From assembly GCF_039530225.1 (NCBI RefSeq), contig NZ_BAAAOH010000001.1, forward strand, positions 2,170,001 to 2,234,000: 64,000 bases of DNA. Direction: 5' to 3'. Below are positions 34,091 through 42,681 of the stretch, piece after piece. A program made the translations under genes and the position numbers. Positions within the stretch are counted from its first letter, which is position 1, and the number at the start of each line of letters is the position of its first letter. The stretch is from Microbacterium pumilum (lineage in GTDB: Bacteria > Actinomycetota > Actinomycetes > Actinomycetales > Microbacteriaceae). The notes under the pieces were generated by a model. The model did no database searches. It was not told the origin of the DNA and worked only from the letters and a program-made list of their open reading frames with translations.

Positions 34091-36382
34091 TCACGCTTCG
34101 AGCGAGAACCCGAACAGATCGCGGTTGCGCCACGGTCCGCCCGGTGTGATCGTGCGGTCGTGCGCCCACAGGGTGAGCACGTAGCCGCAGGCGGCCATGA
34201 GGCTCGTGTCGAGCTCCCACGTGCCGTTCGCCGCCGTCGTGATGGCAGGGAACGCGGTCGGGCCCGAGAACGTCGGCAGCGCTCCGAGCGCCGACGACGC
34301 CGGCTGCAGTTCGAACCAGATCTGCGAGAGGTGCTGGTCCGACACCGCGTACGTGCCGCGCAACTTGTCGCCGATCTTGAACCGCTTGCACGGCCCGGTC
34401 GGCTGAACGGTGCCGTCGGCGTGCTCGACCTCGGTGATCGCGAGCGCCACGTCGGGCACCGTCTCATCCAGGCGGATCGTCACGGTCTGGCGGATCGTGC
34501 CATCCGAGCACAGCCGGATCTGCGCCGGATACTCCGTGCCGCCGGCATCCTTCGCCACGACCTCGACCTCCCAGAGCCCCGCCGCGAGGGCGATGGTCTG
34601 CCACGGGTAGAGGACGTCGCCGTAGACCGTCCGGTACCCGAGGCCCGCGATGTTGCGGTCTACGAGATACGGGAAGAATCCGTCGGCGTCGACTGTCTGC
34701 AGCTCGCTGTACGACTCAGGCGGGTTCATCCCGATCCAGCGCGTCCCGCTCACCCAGAACGGATCCGAGAGGGTGGTCCAGGTCGACGAGCCAGAGGGCC
34801 GCACCCGTACGCGGTACCGCATCTGCGGCGCCGCCACATCCGGCGCGTCGGGGATGAATCCCGAGATCATCACCTGCCCGCCGAAGGGGTTGTCGCCGCC
34901 CGTCGTCCGACCGTCGGACTGGTCGATGTCGCACACATCGACACTGCTGATGAAGTCGAGTACGGGGCGCAGCGCCGACAGGGCGCCCACCGGTAGCTGG
35001 ATCGTCGTCTCTTCGCGGTTGCCCCACGCCGGCACCCAGTCCGGGTTGCCCGCCGGCGGCGGGGTGGCCCACGACAGGATGGCGCGGACCCTCGGCTCGA
35101 CGGGTCCGGTGGCGCAGTCGCGCCGGTGCGCGACCGATGCGAGCGGCAGGTACACGGCGAACCGCAGCCCGCCGTCGGGCACGGTCTCGTCGTGGACGAC
35201 GACGCTCGCCGTGCCGGAGTACGACCAGCCGCCGCCCCAGTCCACCCAGAACGCGACGTACTCGACGCTGCCCGAGGTGCACGGCCCTCCGCTGTAGCCC
35301 GACGGCTTCTTCACCGTGAGCACGCCGACGAGGGCGTCTTCGACGGGGTCGTAGCCGATGCATCCAAGCTCCTCGTACGACGTGTTGCCGTCGGTCTTGA
35401 GCAGGGTGGCGACGATCTTGCCGAGGTCGAATTCCTTGAGTTCCGGGATGTCGAACAGCGGCGACACTTTGGGGATCGGGGGGACGTTCGGGATTGGCGG
35501 TCCGCCGGGGATAGGTGGTACGCCACCCGCGATCTCCGGCCCGAACGCGTCGACGGCGAGCGGCGCGATGGGTACGACAGGTGAGACGCCGATGCCGGCG
35601 CGCGAGGCGTCGATCCCGATGTGGTCGAAGATCGTCGGTGCGAGGAAGCGGTGCGGTTCGACATCCGTCTTCGCATACGTGGATGCGAGCTCCGCGACCG
35701 AGAGGGTCTCGGCGGCCTTGAGGGTCACAGGTCCTTCGGGATCGATCTGCGCGAGGACGAGCTCGGGGAGCTTCACTTTCGTGAGCTCGATGAACTCGGA
35801 CCACAGCGGACTCTTCGTGGTGCGCGGCGCGACGGACACCGTCACGACATTGCCCCAGATCGGGGTGTAGTCGGGGTCGCCCGCCGTCGGAGCGGCGTTC
35901 CACGAGAGGATTGCGCGCACGAGGGCCGGCCGCGCGAACAGACACCAGTAGTGGTGCATCGGCGCGACGACGTTGACGGCGAAATCGAGCGGGCGCGTGC
36001 CTGCCGAGTCATGGACGGCGAAGGAGTCCGTGCCGGCGTCGGTCCACGTCGCACCGCCGTCGTAGCTGACGAAGAAGCGGACGTATTCGCGCGAGCCGGC
36101 GCTGCAGAGCGCGCCGCCGTATCCGTTCGTCTGGTTCACGCGCACGACGGCCTCGAGCTGGTCGATCGTCGGGTTGAGCCCGACGCACGTGACCTGCTCG
36201 AAAGTCGTGCTGAACGCGACCTTCTCGAAGGGCTTGAACGGGGTGTCCGGCGCGGTGCCGAAATAGTTGGGGTTGCCCAGCAGAAGCGCCTTCGCGCTGC
36301 TGCGCAGCCCCAGCTCTTTGACGCTCACCTTCGTGACCCGCCCGGGTCCGGTTCGCGCCTTGGTGTCATCTGTGGGTGACAT
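34091..36382 (-). CDS. 763-residue protein of unknown function with internal domain duplication
   Basis: I do not recognise this protein. Two copies of a beta-rich domain are visible at about 61-180 and 335-458; both share VRAILSW-AAP-AG-PD--P-WGN, GYGGALCSAGSREYVRFFV versus GYSGGPCTSGSVEYVAFWV, and a paired Cys pattern. A linker repeats PPIP three times (289-305). Residues 461-763 form a further region with beta-sandwich-like segments. There is no signal peptide, membrane helix or lipobox, so export would need another route. A good SD (GAGGAG) precedes ATG 36382. Divergent from the squalene-cyclase-like gene. Confidence 0.85.
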   Translation of the reverse strand: MSPTDDTKARTGPGRVTKVSVKELGLRSSAKALLLGNPNYFGTAPDTPFKPFEKVAFSTTFEQVTCVGLNPTIDQLEAVVRVNQTNGYGGALCSAGSREYVRFFVSYDGGATWTDAGTDSFAVHDSAGTRPLDFAVNVVAPMHHYWCLFARPALVRAILSWNAAPTAGDPDYTPIWGNVVTVSVAPRTTKSPLWSEFIELTKVKLPELVLAQIDPEGPVTLKAAETLSVAELASTYAKTDVEPHRFLAPTIFDHIGIDASRAGIGVSPVVPIAPLAVDAFGPEIAGGVPPIPGGPPIPNVPPIPKVSPLFDIPELKEFDLGKIVATLLKTDGNTSYEELGCIGYDPVEDALVGVLTVKKPSGYSGGPCTSGSVEYVAFWVDWGGGWSYSGTASVVVHDETVPDGGLRFAVYLPLASVAHRRDCATGPVEPRVRAILSWATPPPAGNPDWVPAWGNREETTIQLPVGALSALRPVLDFISSVDVCDIDQSDGRTTGGDNPFGGQVMISGFIPDAPDVAAPQMRYRVRVRPSGSSTWTTLSDPFWVSGTRWIGMNPPESYSELQTVDADGFFPYLVDRNIAGLGYRTVYGDVLYPWQTIALAAGLWEVEVVAKDAGGTEYPAQIRLCSDGTIRQTVTIRLDETVPDVALAITEVEHADGTVQPTGPCKRFKIGDKLRGTYAVSDQHLSQIWFELQPASSALGALPTFSGPTAFPAITTAANGTWELDTSLMAACGYVLTLWAHDRTITPGGPWRNRDLFGFSLEA

Positions 36383-36511
36383 GTCGTCTCCTCAGTCAGG
36401 GCGTGGCGGGATGCCGCGCCTCACCTGACGAAGAGGGCCGGCTCTCGCCCGCTGATACTGCGCAGGCACGACGACGCGCCGATGTCCCCACGACGCCATA
36501 CACTCGCGGCC

Positions 36512-37450
36512 ATGGACGTCATCGCGTATCTGCTCGACAGTGACCCGGCGATCCGCTGGCAGGTGATGCGTGACTTGACGGATGCCGCACCCGGCGATGT
36601 GGCAGCAGTCCGCGCGCGTGTCGCCACCGAGGGCTGGGGCGCGCGGCTGCTGGCAGAGCAGGCCGGGAACGGACTGTGGGACGGCGGCACTTACCGTCCG
36701 GGCTGGGTCGATGACGAACGGCCGTTCTTCGACGCGTGGACCGCGACCCACTTCTCGCTGCAGTCACTGTGGGAGTACGGACTGGACCCTGCCAGCCCCG
36801 AGGCGCAGCGTGCGATCGCGCTGGTCCGCGAGAATGCGCGCTGGGACTACAACGGCGAGCTGTACTTCGAGGGCGAGGTCGAGCCCTGCATCAACGGCAT
36901 CGCGCTCGGAGTCGGCGCGTACTTCGGTCAGTCGGTCGATCCGATCGTGGCGACGATCCTCGACGGGCGGCTGGCAGACGGTGGCTGGAACTGCTGGGCG
37001 GAGTATGGAGCCACGGTGTCATCGTTCCACTCCACCGTCTGCGTGCTCGAAGGTCTTCGGGAGTGGCAGGCGGCGACCGGCGGGTCGGATGCCGCGCGCG
37101 CCGCGCAGGGCGCGGCCGAGGAGTACCTGCTCGAACGCGGGCTCTATCGCCGCAGATCGACGGGCGAACCCGCCGACCTCCGGCTGACGATGCTGTCGTA
37201 TCCGACGCGGTGGTTCCACGACATCCTTCGCGGGCTCGACTACTTCCGCCTCGTCGATCGTCGCGACGAACGACTCGCCGACCCCATAGGGCTGCTGCGG
37301 TCCAAAGCTGACGCCAACGGCATGTTCCGCTGCGAGAACAGCCACGCAGGCCCGACCCTGTTCGACCTCGAGGGCGAGGGCGAAGGCCATCCCAGCCGGT
37401 GGCTCACGCTGCGTGCGCTGCGCGTGCTCCGGTGGTGGGACGCCGCCTGA
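36512..37450 (+). CDS. squalene cyclase/prenyltransferase-like alpha-toroid protein
   Basis: A 312-residue protein with the helix-pair repeats of the terpenoid cyclase toroid: MDVIAYLLDSDPAIRWQVMRDL, GNGLWDGGTYRPGWVDDERPFFDAWTATHFSLQSLWEYGLDP, DGGWNCWAEYGATVSSFHSTVCVLEGLREW. It is about half the length of true squalene-hopene cyclases and lacks their DXDD motif, so cyclase activity is doubtful. ATG 36512 is preceded by TACACT (7 nt). It is divergent from the duplicated-domain gene and may partner it; inference only. Confidence 0.75.
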   Translation: MDVIAYLLDSDPAIRWQVMRDLTDAAPGDVAAVRARVATEGWGARLLAEQAGNGLWDGGTYRPGWVDDERPFFDAWTATHFSLQSLWEYGLDPASPEAQRAIALVRENARWDYNGELYFEGEVEPCINGIALGVGAYFGQSVDPIVATILDGRLADGGWNCWAEYGATVSSFHSTVCVLEGLREWQAATGGSDAARAAQGAAEEYLLERGLYRRRSTGEPADLRLTMLSYPTRWFHDILRGLDYFRLVDRRDERLADPIGLLRSKADANGMFRCENSHAGPTLFDLEGEGEGHPSRWLTLRALRVLRWWDAA

Positions 37451-37481
37451 GCCTCACGCGCTCCCCACCCCTCACAAGGGT

Positions 37482-37514
37482 GAGCGCCCAGCCACTCGTG
37501 GTGGCGGGGCGCTC
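37482..37514. terminator. terminator between squalene-cyclase-like gene and metY
   Basis: GAGCGCCC (37482-37489) pairs with GGGGCGCTC (37506-37514), enclosing an inner GCCAC/GTGGC stem. It lies between convergent stops and may serve both directions. Confidence 0.6.
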
Positions 37515-37516
37515 GA

Positions 37517-37533
37517 CGGATGCACGGCATCCG
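37517..37533 (+). terminator. second hairpin with pyrimidine tract
   Basis: CGGATGC, 3-nt loop, GCATCCG (37517-37533) followed by TTCTCCCTT. The best intrinsic-terminator layout for the plus-strand gene. Confidence 0.55.
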
Positions 37534-37552
37534 TTCTCCCTTGCACAGGGGT

Positions 37553-38875
37553 CTATGCGCGAGCCGCCTCCGACACGCGGCGCGCGGCGCCCAGCGCCTG
37601 CTCGAGATCCGCCTTGAGGTCCTCGATGTTCTCGAGCCCCAGCGAGAGGCGCACGAGTCCGGGCGTCACACCCGTCGTGAGCTGCTGCTCGGGCGTGAGC
37701 TGCGAGTGCGTCGTCGACGCCGGGTGGATGACGAGCGAGCGCACATCGCCGATGTTGGCGAGGTGGCTGAACAGCGTCAGCGAGTTCACGAACTCGCGAC
37801 CCGCCGCGACACCGCCCTTGAGCTCGAACGAGAGGACCGCTCCCACACCCTTCGGGGCGTACTTGTTGGCTGCGGCGTACCACGGCGACGTCGGCAGACC
37901 CGAGTAGTTGACGGATGCCACATCCTCATGGTTCTCGAGCCACTCCGCGGTCTCCTGGGCATTCTGCACATGCCGCTCGATGCGCAGCGACAGCGTCTCG
38001 ATGCCCTGGATGAGCAGCCAGGCACTCTGGGGCGAGATGGCGGCACCGAGGTCGCGAAGCAGCTGCACGCGGGCCTTGATGATGAACGCGAGTCCGTCGC
38101 CGACCGCGGCGGTGTAGCTGGCGCCGTGGTACGAGGGGTCGGGCACCGTGAGGCCCGGGAACTTCTCGACGTTCTTCGACCACTCGAACTTGCCGCCGTC
38201 GACGATCACGCCGCCGATGACCGTGCCGTGGCCGCCGAGGAACTTCGTCGCCGAGTGGATCACGATGTCGGCGCCGTGCTCGAACGGTTTGATGAGGTAC
38301 GGCGTCGCGATCGTGTTGTCGACGATGAGCGGGATGCCGTTCTCGTGAGCGACGCCCGCGACCAGCCCGATGTCGAGGATGTTGATCTTCGGGTTGCCGA
38401 TCGTCTCGGCGAAGAAGAGCTTCGTGTTGGGGCGCACCGCTGCGCGCCACTCCTCGGGGTCGTCCTGGTTCTCGACGAACGTGGTCTCGATGCCCAGCTT
38501 CGCCAGCGTGTACTTGAAAAGGTTGTACGTGCCGCCATAGATCGAGCTGGACGAGACGATGTGGTCGCCCGCCTCCGCGATGTTGAGCACGGCGATGGTC
38601 TCGGCCGCCTGGCCGCTCGAGACGAGGAGCGCTCCGGTGCCGCCCTCGAGCGCAGCGACGCGCTCCTCGACGACGGCCTGCGTCGGGTTCATGATGCGGG
38701 TGTAGATGTTGCCGAACTCGGCCAGTGCGAACAGGTTCGCGGCGTGGTCGGTGTTGTCGAAGACGTACGACGTCGTCTGGTAGATGGGTGTCGCGCGAGC
38801 CTTCGTCACCGGATCGGGCTGCGCGCCCGAGTGGATCTGCTTGGTCTCGAAACGCCAGTTCTCGGGTGCTGACAT
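37553..38875 (-). CDS. metY: O-acetylhomoserine sulfhydrylase
   Basis: A 440-residue Cys/Met-metabolism PLP enzyme. It begins [51 protein letters not shown], and the PLP lysine is in [16 protein letters not shown]. It joins O-acetylhomoserine and sulfide to make homocysteine. The start ATG has a strong SD (CAGGAG). A promoter (38958-38929) and a hairpin (38900-38921) lie in the leader. Normally followed by metX in an operon; here the accessory pair intervenes. Confidence 0.93.
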   Translation of the reverse strand: MSAPENWRFETKQIHSGAQPDPVTKARATPIYQTTSYVFDNTDHAANLFALAEFGNIYTRIMNPTQAVVEERVAALEGGTGALLVSSGQAAETIAVLNIAEAGDHIVSSSSIYGGTYNLFKYTLAKLGIETTFVENQDDPEEWRAAVRPNTKLFFAETIGNPKINILDIGLVAGVAHENGIPLIVDNTIATPYLIKPFEHGADIVIHSATKFLGGHGTVIGGVIVDGGKFEWSKNVEKFPGLTVPDPSYHGASYTAAVGDGLAFIIKARVQLLRDLGAAISPQSAWLLIQGIETLSLRIERHVQNAQETAEWLENHEDVASVNYSGLPTSPWYAAANKYAPKGVGAVLSFELKGGVAAGREFVNSLTLFSHLANIGDVRSLVIHPASTTHSQLTPEQQLTTGVTPGLVRLSLGLENIEDLKADLEQALGAARRVSEAARA

Positions 38876-38899
38876 GGCTTGCTCCTGCGTGATAGCGAC

Positions 38900-38980
38900 G
38901 CCGAAGGCAGTCGCCTTCGGCCGTTCCGACAGTACGGATGCGGCATCCATGTCAACAACGCTCCGGAAATGTTACGTAAC
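38900..38980 (-). promoter_or_regulatory. metY promoter region with leader hairpin and palindrome
   Basis: On the minus strand: palindrome GTTACGTAAC (38971-38980), -35 TTGTTG (38958-38953, overlapping TTGACA), -10 TACTGT (38934-38929) with 18-nt spacing, then a perfect 9-bp hairpin (GCCGAAGGC/GCCTTCGGC, 4-nt loop, 38900-38921) in the leader, 24 nt before the start codon. The palindrome is a candidate operator. No SAM riboswitch fits the short leader. Confidence 0.55.
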
Positions 38981-39002
38981 CTCCCGCTACTCACCCGTGC
39001 GG

Positions 39003-39058
39003 TTACGGACGCGACACGCCGCGTCGGCGCCGAGCGCGACGGCGTGTCGCGTCCGTAA
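39003..39058. repeat. perfect 19-bp inverted repeat
   Basis: TTACGGACGCGACACGCCG at 39003-39021 is exactly complementary to 39040-39058, with an 18-nt GC-rich spacer. It sits between divergent metY and the SDR gene, just upstream of the SDR -10 element (TAGCGT 39079-39084), so it is not a terminator for either gene. Confidence 0.85.
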
Positions 39059-39091
39059 ACGGTGGTGGGGGTGCGGGGTAGCGTGGAGTCC

Positions 39092-39874
39092 ATGGCGACA
39101 CGACGTGCGGTGGTGACCGGGGCGAGCTCGGGTATCGGCGAGGCGACAGCGCGGGCGCTGCGCCAGCGAGGGTGGGATGTCGTGGCGGTCGCCCGGCGCG
39201 CCGACCGGCTGCAGCGCCTCGAGGACGAGATCGGCGTCGTCGCATTCGCGGCAGACCTGACCGTCGACGCCGACGTGCAGGCGCTCGCCGAGTGGCTGGA
39301 GGAATCCGGGCCGGTGCATTCGCTCGTGCACGTTGCCGGCGGTGCCCGCGGCACGGACCGCATCGAGGCCGCACTGACCGAGGACTGGCAGTGGATGTGG
39401 GATGTGAACGTGCTGTCGGCTCAGCGGCTCGTCGCCGCGCTGCTGCCGCTGCTGCGTCTCGGCGCGGACGCTGACGGCCACGCCGACACGGTCTTCGTCA
39501 CCTCGACCGCTGCCCAGACGGCGTACCCCGGCGGCGCCGGCTACAACGCCGCGAAGGCGGCAGAGGCGATGGTGGCGCACGGCCTCCGGCTGGAGCTGAA
39601 CGGCGAGCCCATCCGCGTGATCGAGGTGGCGCCGGGGATGGTGCGCACCGACGAGTTCACCCTCAATCGCCTCGGCGGCGACCGTGACGCCGCCGACGCC
39701 GTGTATGCCGGCGTCGAGTCCCCGCTGACGGCCGAAGACGTCGCCGACGTCATCGTCTACGCCCTCGACGCGCCCGGGCATGTGAACCTCGACCTCATCA
39801 CGATGCGCCCGGTCGCTCAGTCCGCGCAGCACCTGCTGGCGCGCGGTCCGCTCCGACCGCGTCTGGTCGACTAG
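39092..39874 (+). CDS. SDR family NAD(P)-dependent oxidoreductase
   Basis: A 260-residue classical short-chain dehydrogenase: RRAVVTGASSGIGEATARAL (cofactor motif), NVLSAQRLVAALLPLLR, and catalytic Ser/Tyr/Lys as STAAQTAYPGGAGYNAAKAAEAM, with APGMVRTDEF after it. ARRADRLQRL following strand 2 suggests NADP. Closest general match is YdfG-like serine/3-hydroxy acid dehydrogenases. TAGCGT is 7 nt before the ATG. Substrate unknown. Confidence 0.88.
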   Translation: MATRRAVVTGASSGIGEATARALRQRGWDVVAVARRADRLQRLEDEIGVVAFAADLTVDADVQALAEWLEESGPVHSLVHVAGGARGTDRIEAALTEDWQWMWDVNVLSAQRLVAALLPLLRLGADADGHADTVFVTSTAAQTAYPGGAGYNAAKAAEAMVAHGLRLELNGEPIRVIEVAPGMVRTDEFTLNRLGGDRDAADAVYAGVESPLTAEDVADVIVYALDAPGHVNLDLITMRPVAQSAQHLLARGPLRPRLVD

Positions 39875-39895
39875 AGGCGCGGCCGGGCCTGTCGG

Positions 39896-41404
39896 CTACC
39901 GGACCTCAGTCTCGCCCGCGACCGCGTCGGACTCTTCGGGGAGCGTGTCGGCGAAGGCCACCTTGGGCACGAAGAACAGCACCGCCGCGGCCGCGAAGCC
40001 GCCTCCGGCGCAGATCGCCCACACCGCCATGTAGCCCCCCAGCGATCCCGCCGTCTGACCCACGACAGCCCCGGCACCCGCGGCGAGCACGACGCCGAAC
40101 ACCGCCGACGCGAACGTGCCGCCGATCGTCTTCGTCGTGTTCGTCAGAGCCGACGCGATGCCCGTCTGCCCGAGCGGGGCGGCCGCTGCGGCCGCGGCCG
40201 GAAGCGCCGCCACGAGCGCACCCGACCCGATCCCCGCGATCGAGAGGTTCAGCAGCACCTGCCAGAGTTCGAGGTGGAACGGGAGGAACAGCGTGTAGCC
40301 GATTCCGACGAGCGCGCTCGCGGCGATGAGGATCACACGGGGGTTGGCGCGCCGCGAAGTGATCGCGAACAGCACCGCCCCGAAGATGAGCGACACGAGA
40401 TAGACGCCGATGACGTTCGAGCGCGCGGTCGCGTCGAGGCCGAGGCCGTAGCCGAGCGACGAGTCGGTGCCGGCGTACGTGGACAGGGGCCCCTGTGCGC
40501 CGAGCAGACTGATCCCGACGAGGAACGCGGTCGCCTGCACCGGCCACATCTCGGGCTTGCGCAGCACGCGGATGTCGACCGCCGGGTCATCCTGGCGCAG
40601 CTCGTACCGGACGAACCACGCGAACACCGCGATTCCGGCCGCGAGCAGGCCCACCACCCACCACCAGGCCTCGGGCCCGAGGGCGAGCTCGCCGATCATC
40701 CGCATGTAGACCAGCGCACCCGTCACGAGCAGCAGTCCCCACGCGAGGATGACGAAGCCGCCTGTGTCGAGCGAGCGCCCGGGAAGCGGCGTCGACTCCG
40801 GCACGGCGAGCCAGATGACGATCGCGATGAGCGTCACCGCGATCGCCGGGACCATGAGGGTCACTCTGAGGTCACCGGAGGTGGCGGCGAAGATCCGGCC
40901 GGCGGCCAGCGCGCCGATGATCGCGCCCGCCTCCAGGCCGACCACGAGCAGTCCCGCTGCGCGCCGCGTCGTCGATACGCCGCGGTTCTGCGTTCGGCCG
41001 CGTTCGAAGATGAGCGCGATCTCGAGCGGCAGCCAGACGACGTAGAAGCCTTGGAGCGCCCACGCGATGAGGAAAGTCCAGAACGTCCCCGCGAACACCA
41101 GCCACCAGCTCGCGCCGGCTGTCAGGATCGCTGCGATGAGCAGGATCTTCTTGTGCCCGTACATGTCGCCGAGCTTCGCGAGCACCGGAAGGACGAGAGC
41201 GGACAGCAGGAGCTGAGCCGCCTCGAACCAGTTGACGTCGGCGTCGCGGATGCCGAGGGCAACGACGATGTCGCTGAACAGGGGCACGTAGTAGCCCTGC
41301 AGGATGCCGCTCGTGAGCTCGACGAGGATGAACCAGCCGATGAGGCCGGCGGTGATTCCGAGAGCGGAGCCGCGCAGGCGATGAGCGACGGGGGCGCGTG
41401 ACAC
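39896..41404 (-). CDS. MFS transporter
   Basis: A 502-residue major facilitator protein with twelve or more helices. MSRAPVAHRLRGSALGITAGLIGWFILVELTSGILQGYYVPLFSDIVVALGIRDADVNWFEAAQLL at the N-terminus and LPVLAKLGDMYGHKKILLI (loop 2-3 motif A) are visible, and a long helix/loop pattern continues to the C-terminus. Substrate unknown. GTG 41404 has TACGCT 7 nt upstream on the minus strand, so it is probably leaderless. Confidence 0.85.
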   Translation of the reverse strand: MSRAPVAHRLRGSALGITAGLIGWFILVELTSGILQGYYVPLFSDIVVALGIRDADVNWFEAAQLLLSALVLPVLAKLGDMYGHKKILLIAAILTAGASWWLVFAGTFWTFLIAWALQGFYVVWLPLEIALIFERGRTQNRGVSTTRRAAGLLVVGLEAGAIIGALAAGRIFAATSGDLRVTLMVPAIAVTLIAIVIWLAVPESTPLPGRSLDTGGFVILAWGLLLVTGALVYMRMIGELALGPEAWWWVVGLLAAGIAVFAWFVRYELRQDDPAVDIRVLRKPEMWPVQATAFLVGISLLGAQGPLSTYAGTDSSLGYGLGLDATARSNVIGVYLVSLIFGAVLFAITSRRANPRVILIAASALVGIGYTLFLPFHLELWQVLLNLSIAGIGSGALVAALPAAAAAAAPLGQTGIASALTNTTKTIGGTFASAVFGVVLAAGAGAVVGQTAGSLGGYMAVWAICAGGGFAAAAVLFFVPKVAFADTLPEESDAVAGETEVR

Positions 41405-41474
41405 GAGGGCGAGCGTAACACCGCCGCGGCCCTACGCTGGAGACGGACCAGGTGCTGCGAAAGAGGGGACCACC

Positions 41475-41969
41475 GTGGCGGAAGCGACCGGCGAACGGGA
41501 ACATCTGACATGGGAGGCGTTCGGCGAAGCCGCTCGCGACCTCGCACGATCTGTCCTCGCCGACGGCTTCGCCCCCGAGGTGGTGGTCGCGATCGCGCGG
41601 GGTGGTCTGCTTCCGGCCGGAGCCATCGCCTATGCGCTCGGTGTGAAGAGCTGCGGCGCGCTCAACGTCGAGTTCTACACCGGCATCGGCACGGTTCTGG
41701 ATGCCCCCGAGGTGCTGCCCCCGGCCCTCGACATCGATTTCCTCGAAGGACGACGGGTCCTCCTCGTCGACGACGTCGCCGACAGCGGACGCACTCTCGC
41801 GCTGGCAGTCGAGCTGCTGCGTGCCCGCCACGCCGACGTGAGGTCCGTCACCCTCTACACGAAGCCCGGATCCATCGCCATGCCGGACTACTCATGGCGC
41901 GAGACGGGTCTGTGGATCGACTTCCCCTGGTCGTGGCAGGGCACGGTGCAGGGCACGGAGGGAGCCTGA
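41475..41969 (+). CDS. phosphoribosyltransferase family protein (Gpt/Hpt-like)
   Basis: A 164-residue type I PRTase. The PRPP loop is RRVLLVDDVADSGRTLALAVELL; the N-terminal part ILADGFAPEVVVAIARGGLLPAGAIAYALG resembles xanthine-guanine PRTases. Terminal PDYSWRETGLWIDFPW closes over the base. Exact purine substrate not certain. GTG 41475 follows GAGGGGACCACC. Three bases separate it from ung, so they form an operon. Confidence 0.85.
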   Translation: MAEATGEREHLTWEAFGEAARDLARSVLADGFAPEVVVAIARGGLLPAGAIAYALGVKSCGALNVEFYTGIGTVLDAPEVLPPALDIDFLEGRRVLLVDDVADSGRTLALAVELLRARHADVRSVTLYTKPGSIAMPDYSWRETGLWIDFPWSWQGTVQGTEGA

Positions 41970-41972
41970 GGC

Positions 41973-42671
41973 ATGGCGATGACCCTGCCCGAGCTCGCGG
42001 ATGCCGGTGTGATCGACTCCGGCTGGGCGGAGGCTCTCGCGCCTGTCGGCCCCGACATCGCCGCGCTGGGTGATCGGCTGCGGGCGGAGGTCGCGGCAGG
42101 GCGGAGCTATCTCCCCGCGGGTGACCGCGTGCTGCGGGCATTCCAGCGTCCACTGGCCGACGTCAAGGTGCTGATCGTCGGGCAGGATCCGTATCCGACC
42201 CCGGGACATCCGATCGGGCTGTCGTTCGCGGTCGAAGCGCATGTGCGACCGCTCCCGCGCAGCCTCTCGAACATCTACCAAGAGCTGGAGTCCGATCTGG
42301 GCATCCCGCGCGCGCCGCACGGCGACCTTTCGGCGTGGAGCGATCAGGGAGTGATGCTGCTCAACAGAGTGCTCACCGTGGCGCCGGGTGCTCCCGCGTC
42401 GCATCGCGGCTGGGGGTGGGAGAAGGTGACCGAGCATGCCATCCGCACTCTGGTCGCACGCCCCCAGCCGCTCGTCGCGATCCTGTGGGGGCGGGATGCT
42501 GCGAACCTCACGCCGCTTCTGGGCACGACCCCGGTCATCGAATCCGCGCATCCGTCGCCGCTCTCCGCCAGTCGCGGCTTCTTCGGCTCGCGGCCGTTCT
42601 CGCGGGCGAACGAACTCCTCGAGCGGCAGCGTTCCGCACCGGTCGATTGGCGCATTCCGACGTCGGCGTAG
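41973..42671 (+). CDS. ung: uracil-DNA glycosylase
   Basis: A 232-residue family 1 UDG. The water-activating loop [18 protein letters not shown] and the DNA-inserting loop [24 protein letters not shown] are present, with [22 protein letters not shown] between them. It removes uracil from DNA. Start ATG 41973, with a second ATG 6 nt on. Follows the phosphoribosyltransferase. Confidence 0.95.
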   Translation: MAMTLPELADAGVIDSGWAEALAPVGPDIAALGDRLRAEVAAGRSYLPAGDRVLRAFQRPLADVKVLIVGQDPYPTPGHPIGLSFAVEAHVRPLPRSLSNIYQELESDLGIPRAPHGDLSAWSDQGVMLLNRVLTVAPGAPASHRGWGWEKVTEHAIRTLVARPQPLVAILWGRDAANLTPLLGTTPVIESAHPSPLSASRGFFGSRPFSRANELLERQRSAPVDWRIPTSA

Positions 42672-42681
42672 GCTTGTCGCC

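Noticed and set aside
33877..37515. 10-bp direct repeat GGGGCGCTCG as target-site duplication of a transposon
   Set aside because: One copy is part of a terminator stem and no transposase or terminal inverted repeats were found; kept only as a weak hint.
38876..38935. SAM riboswitch in the metY leader
   Set aside because: The predicted leader is only about 50 nt and contains a single hairpin; SAM-I and SAM-IV folds need more sequence.
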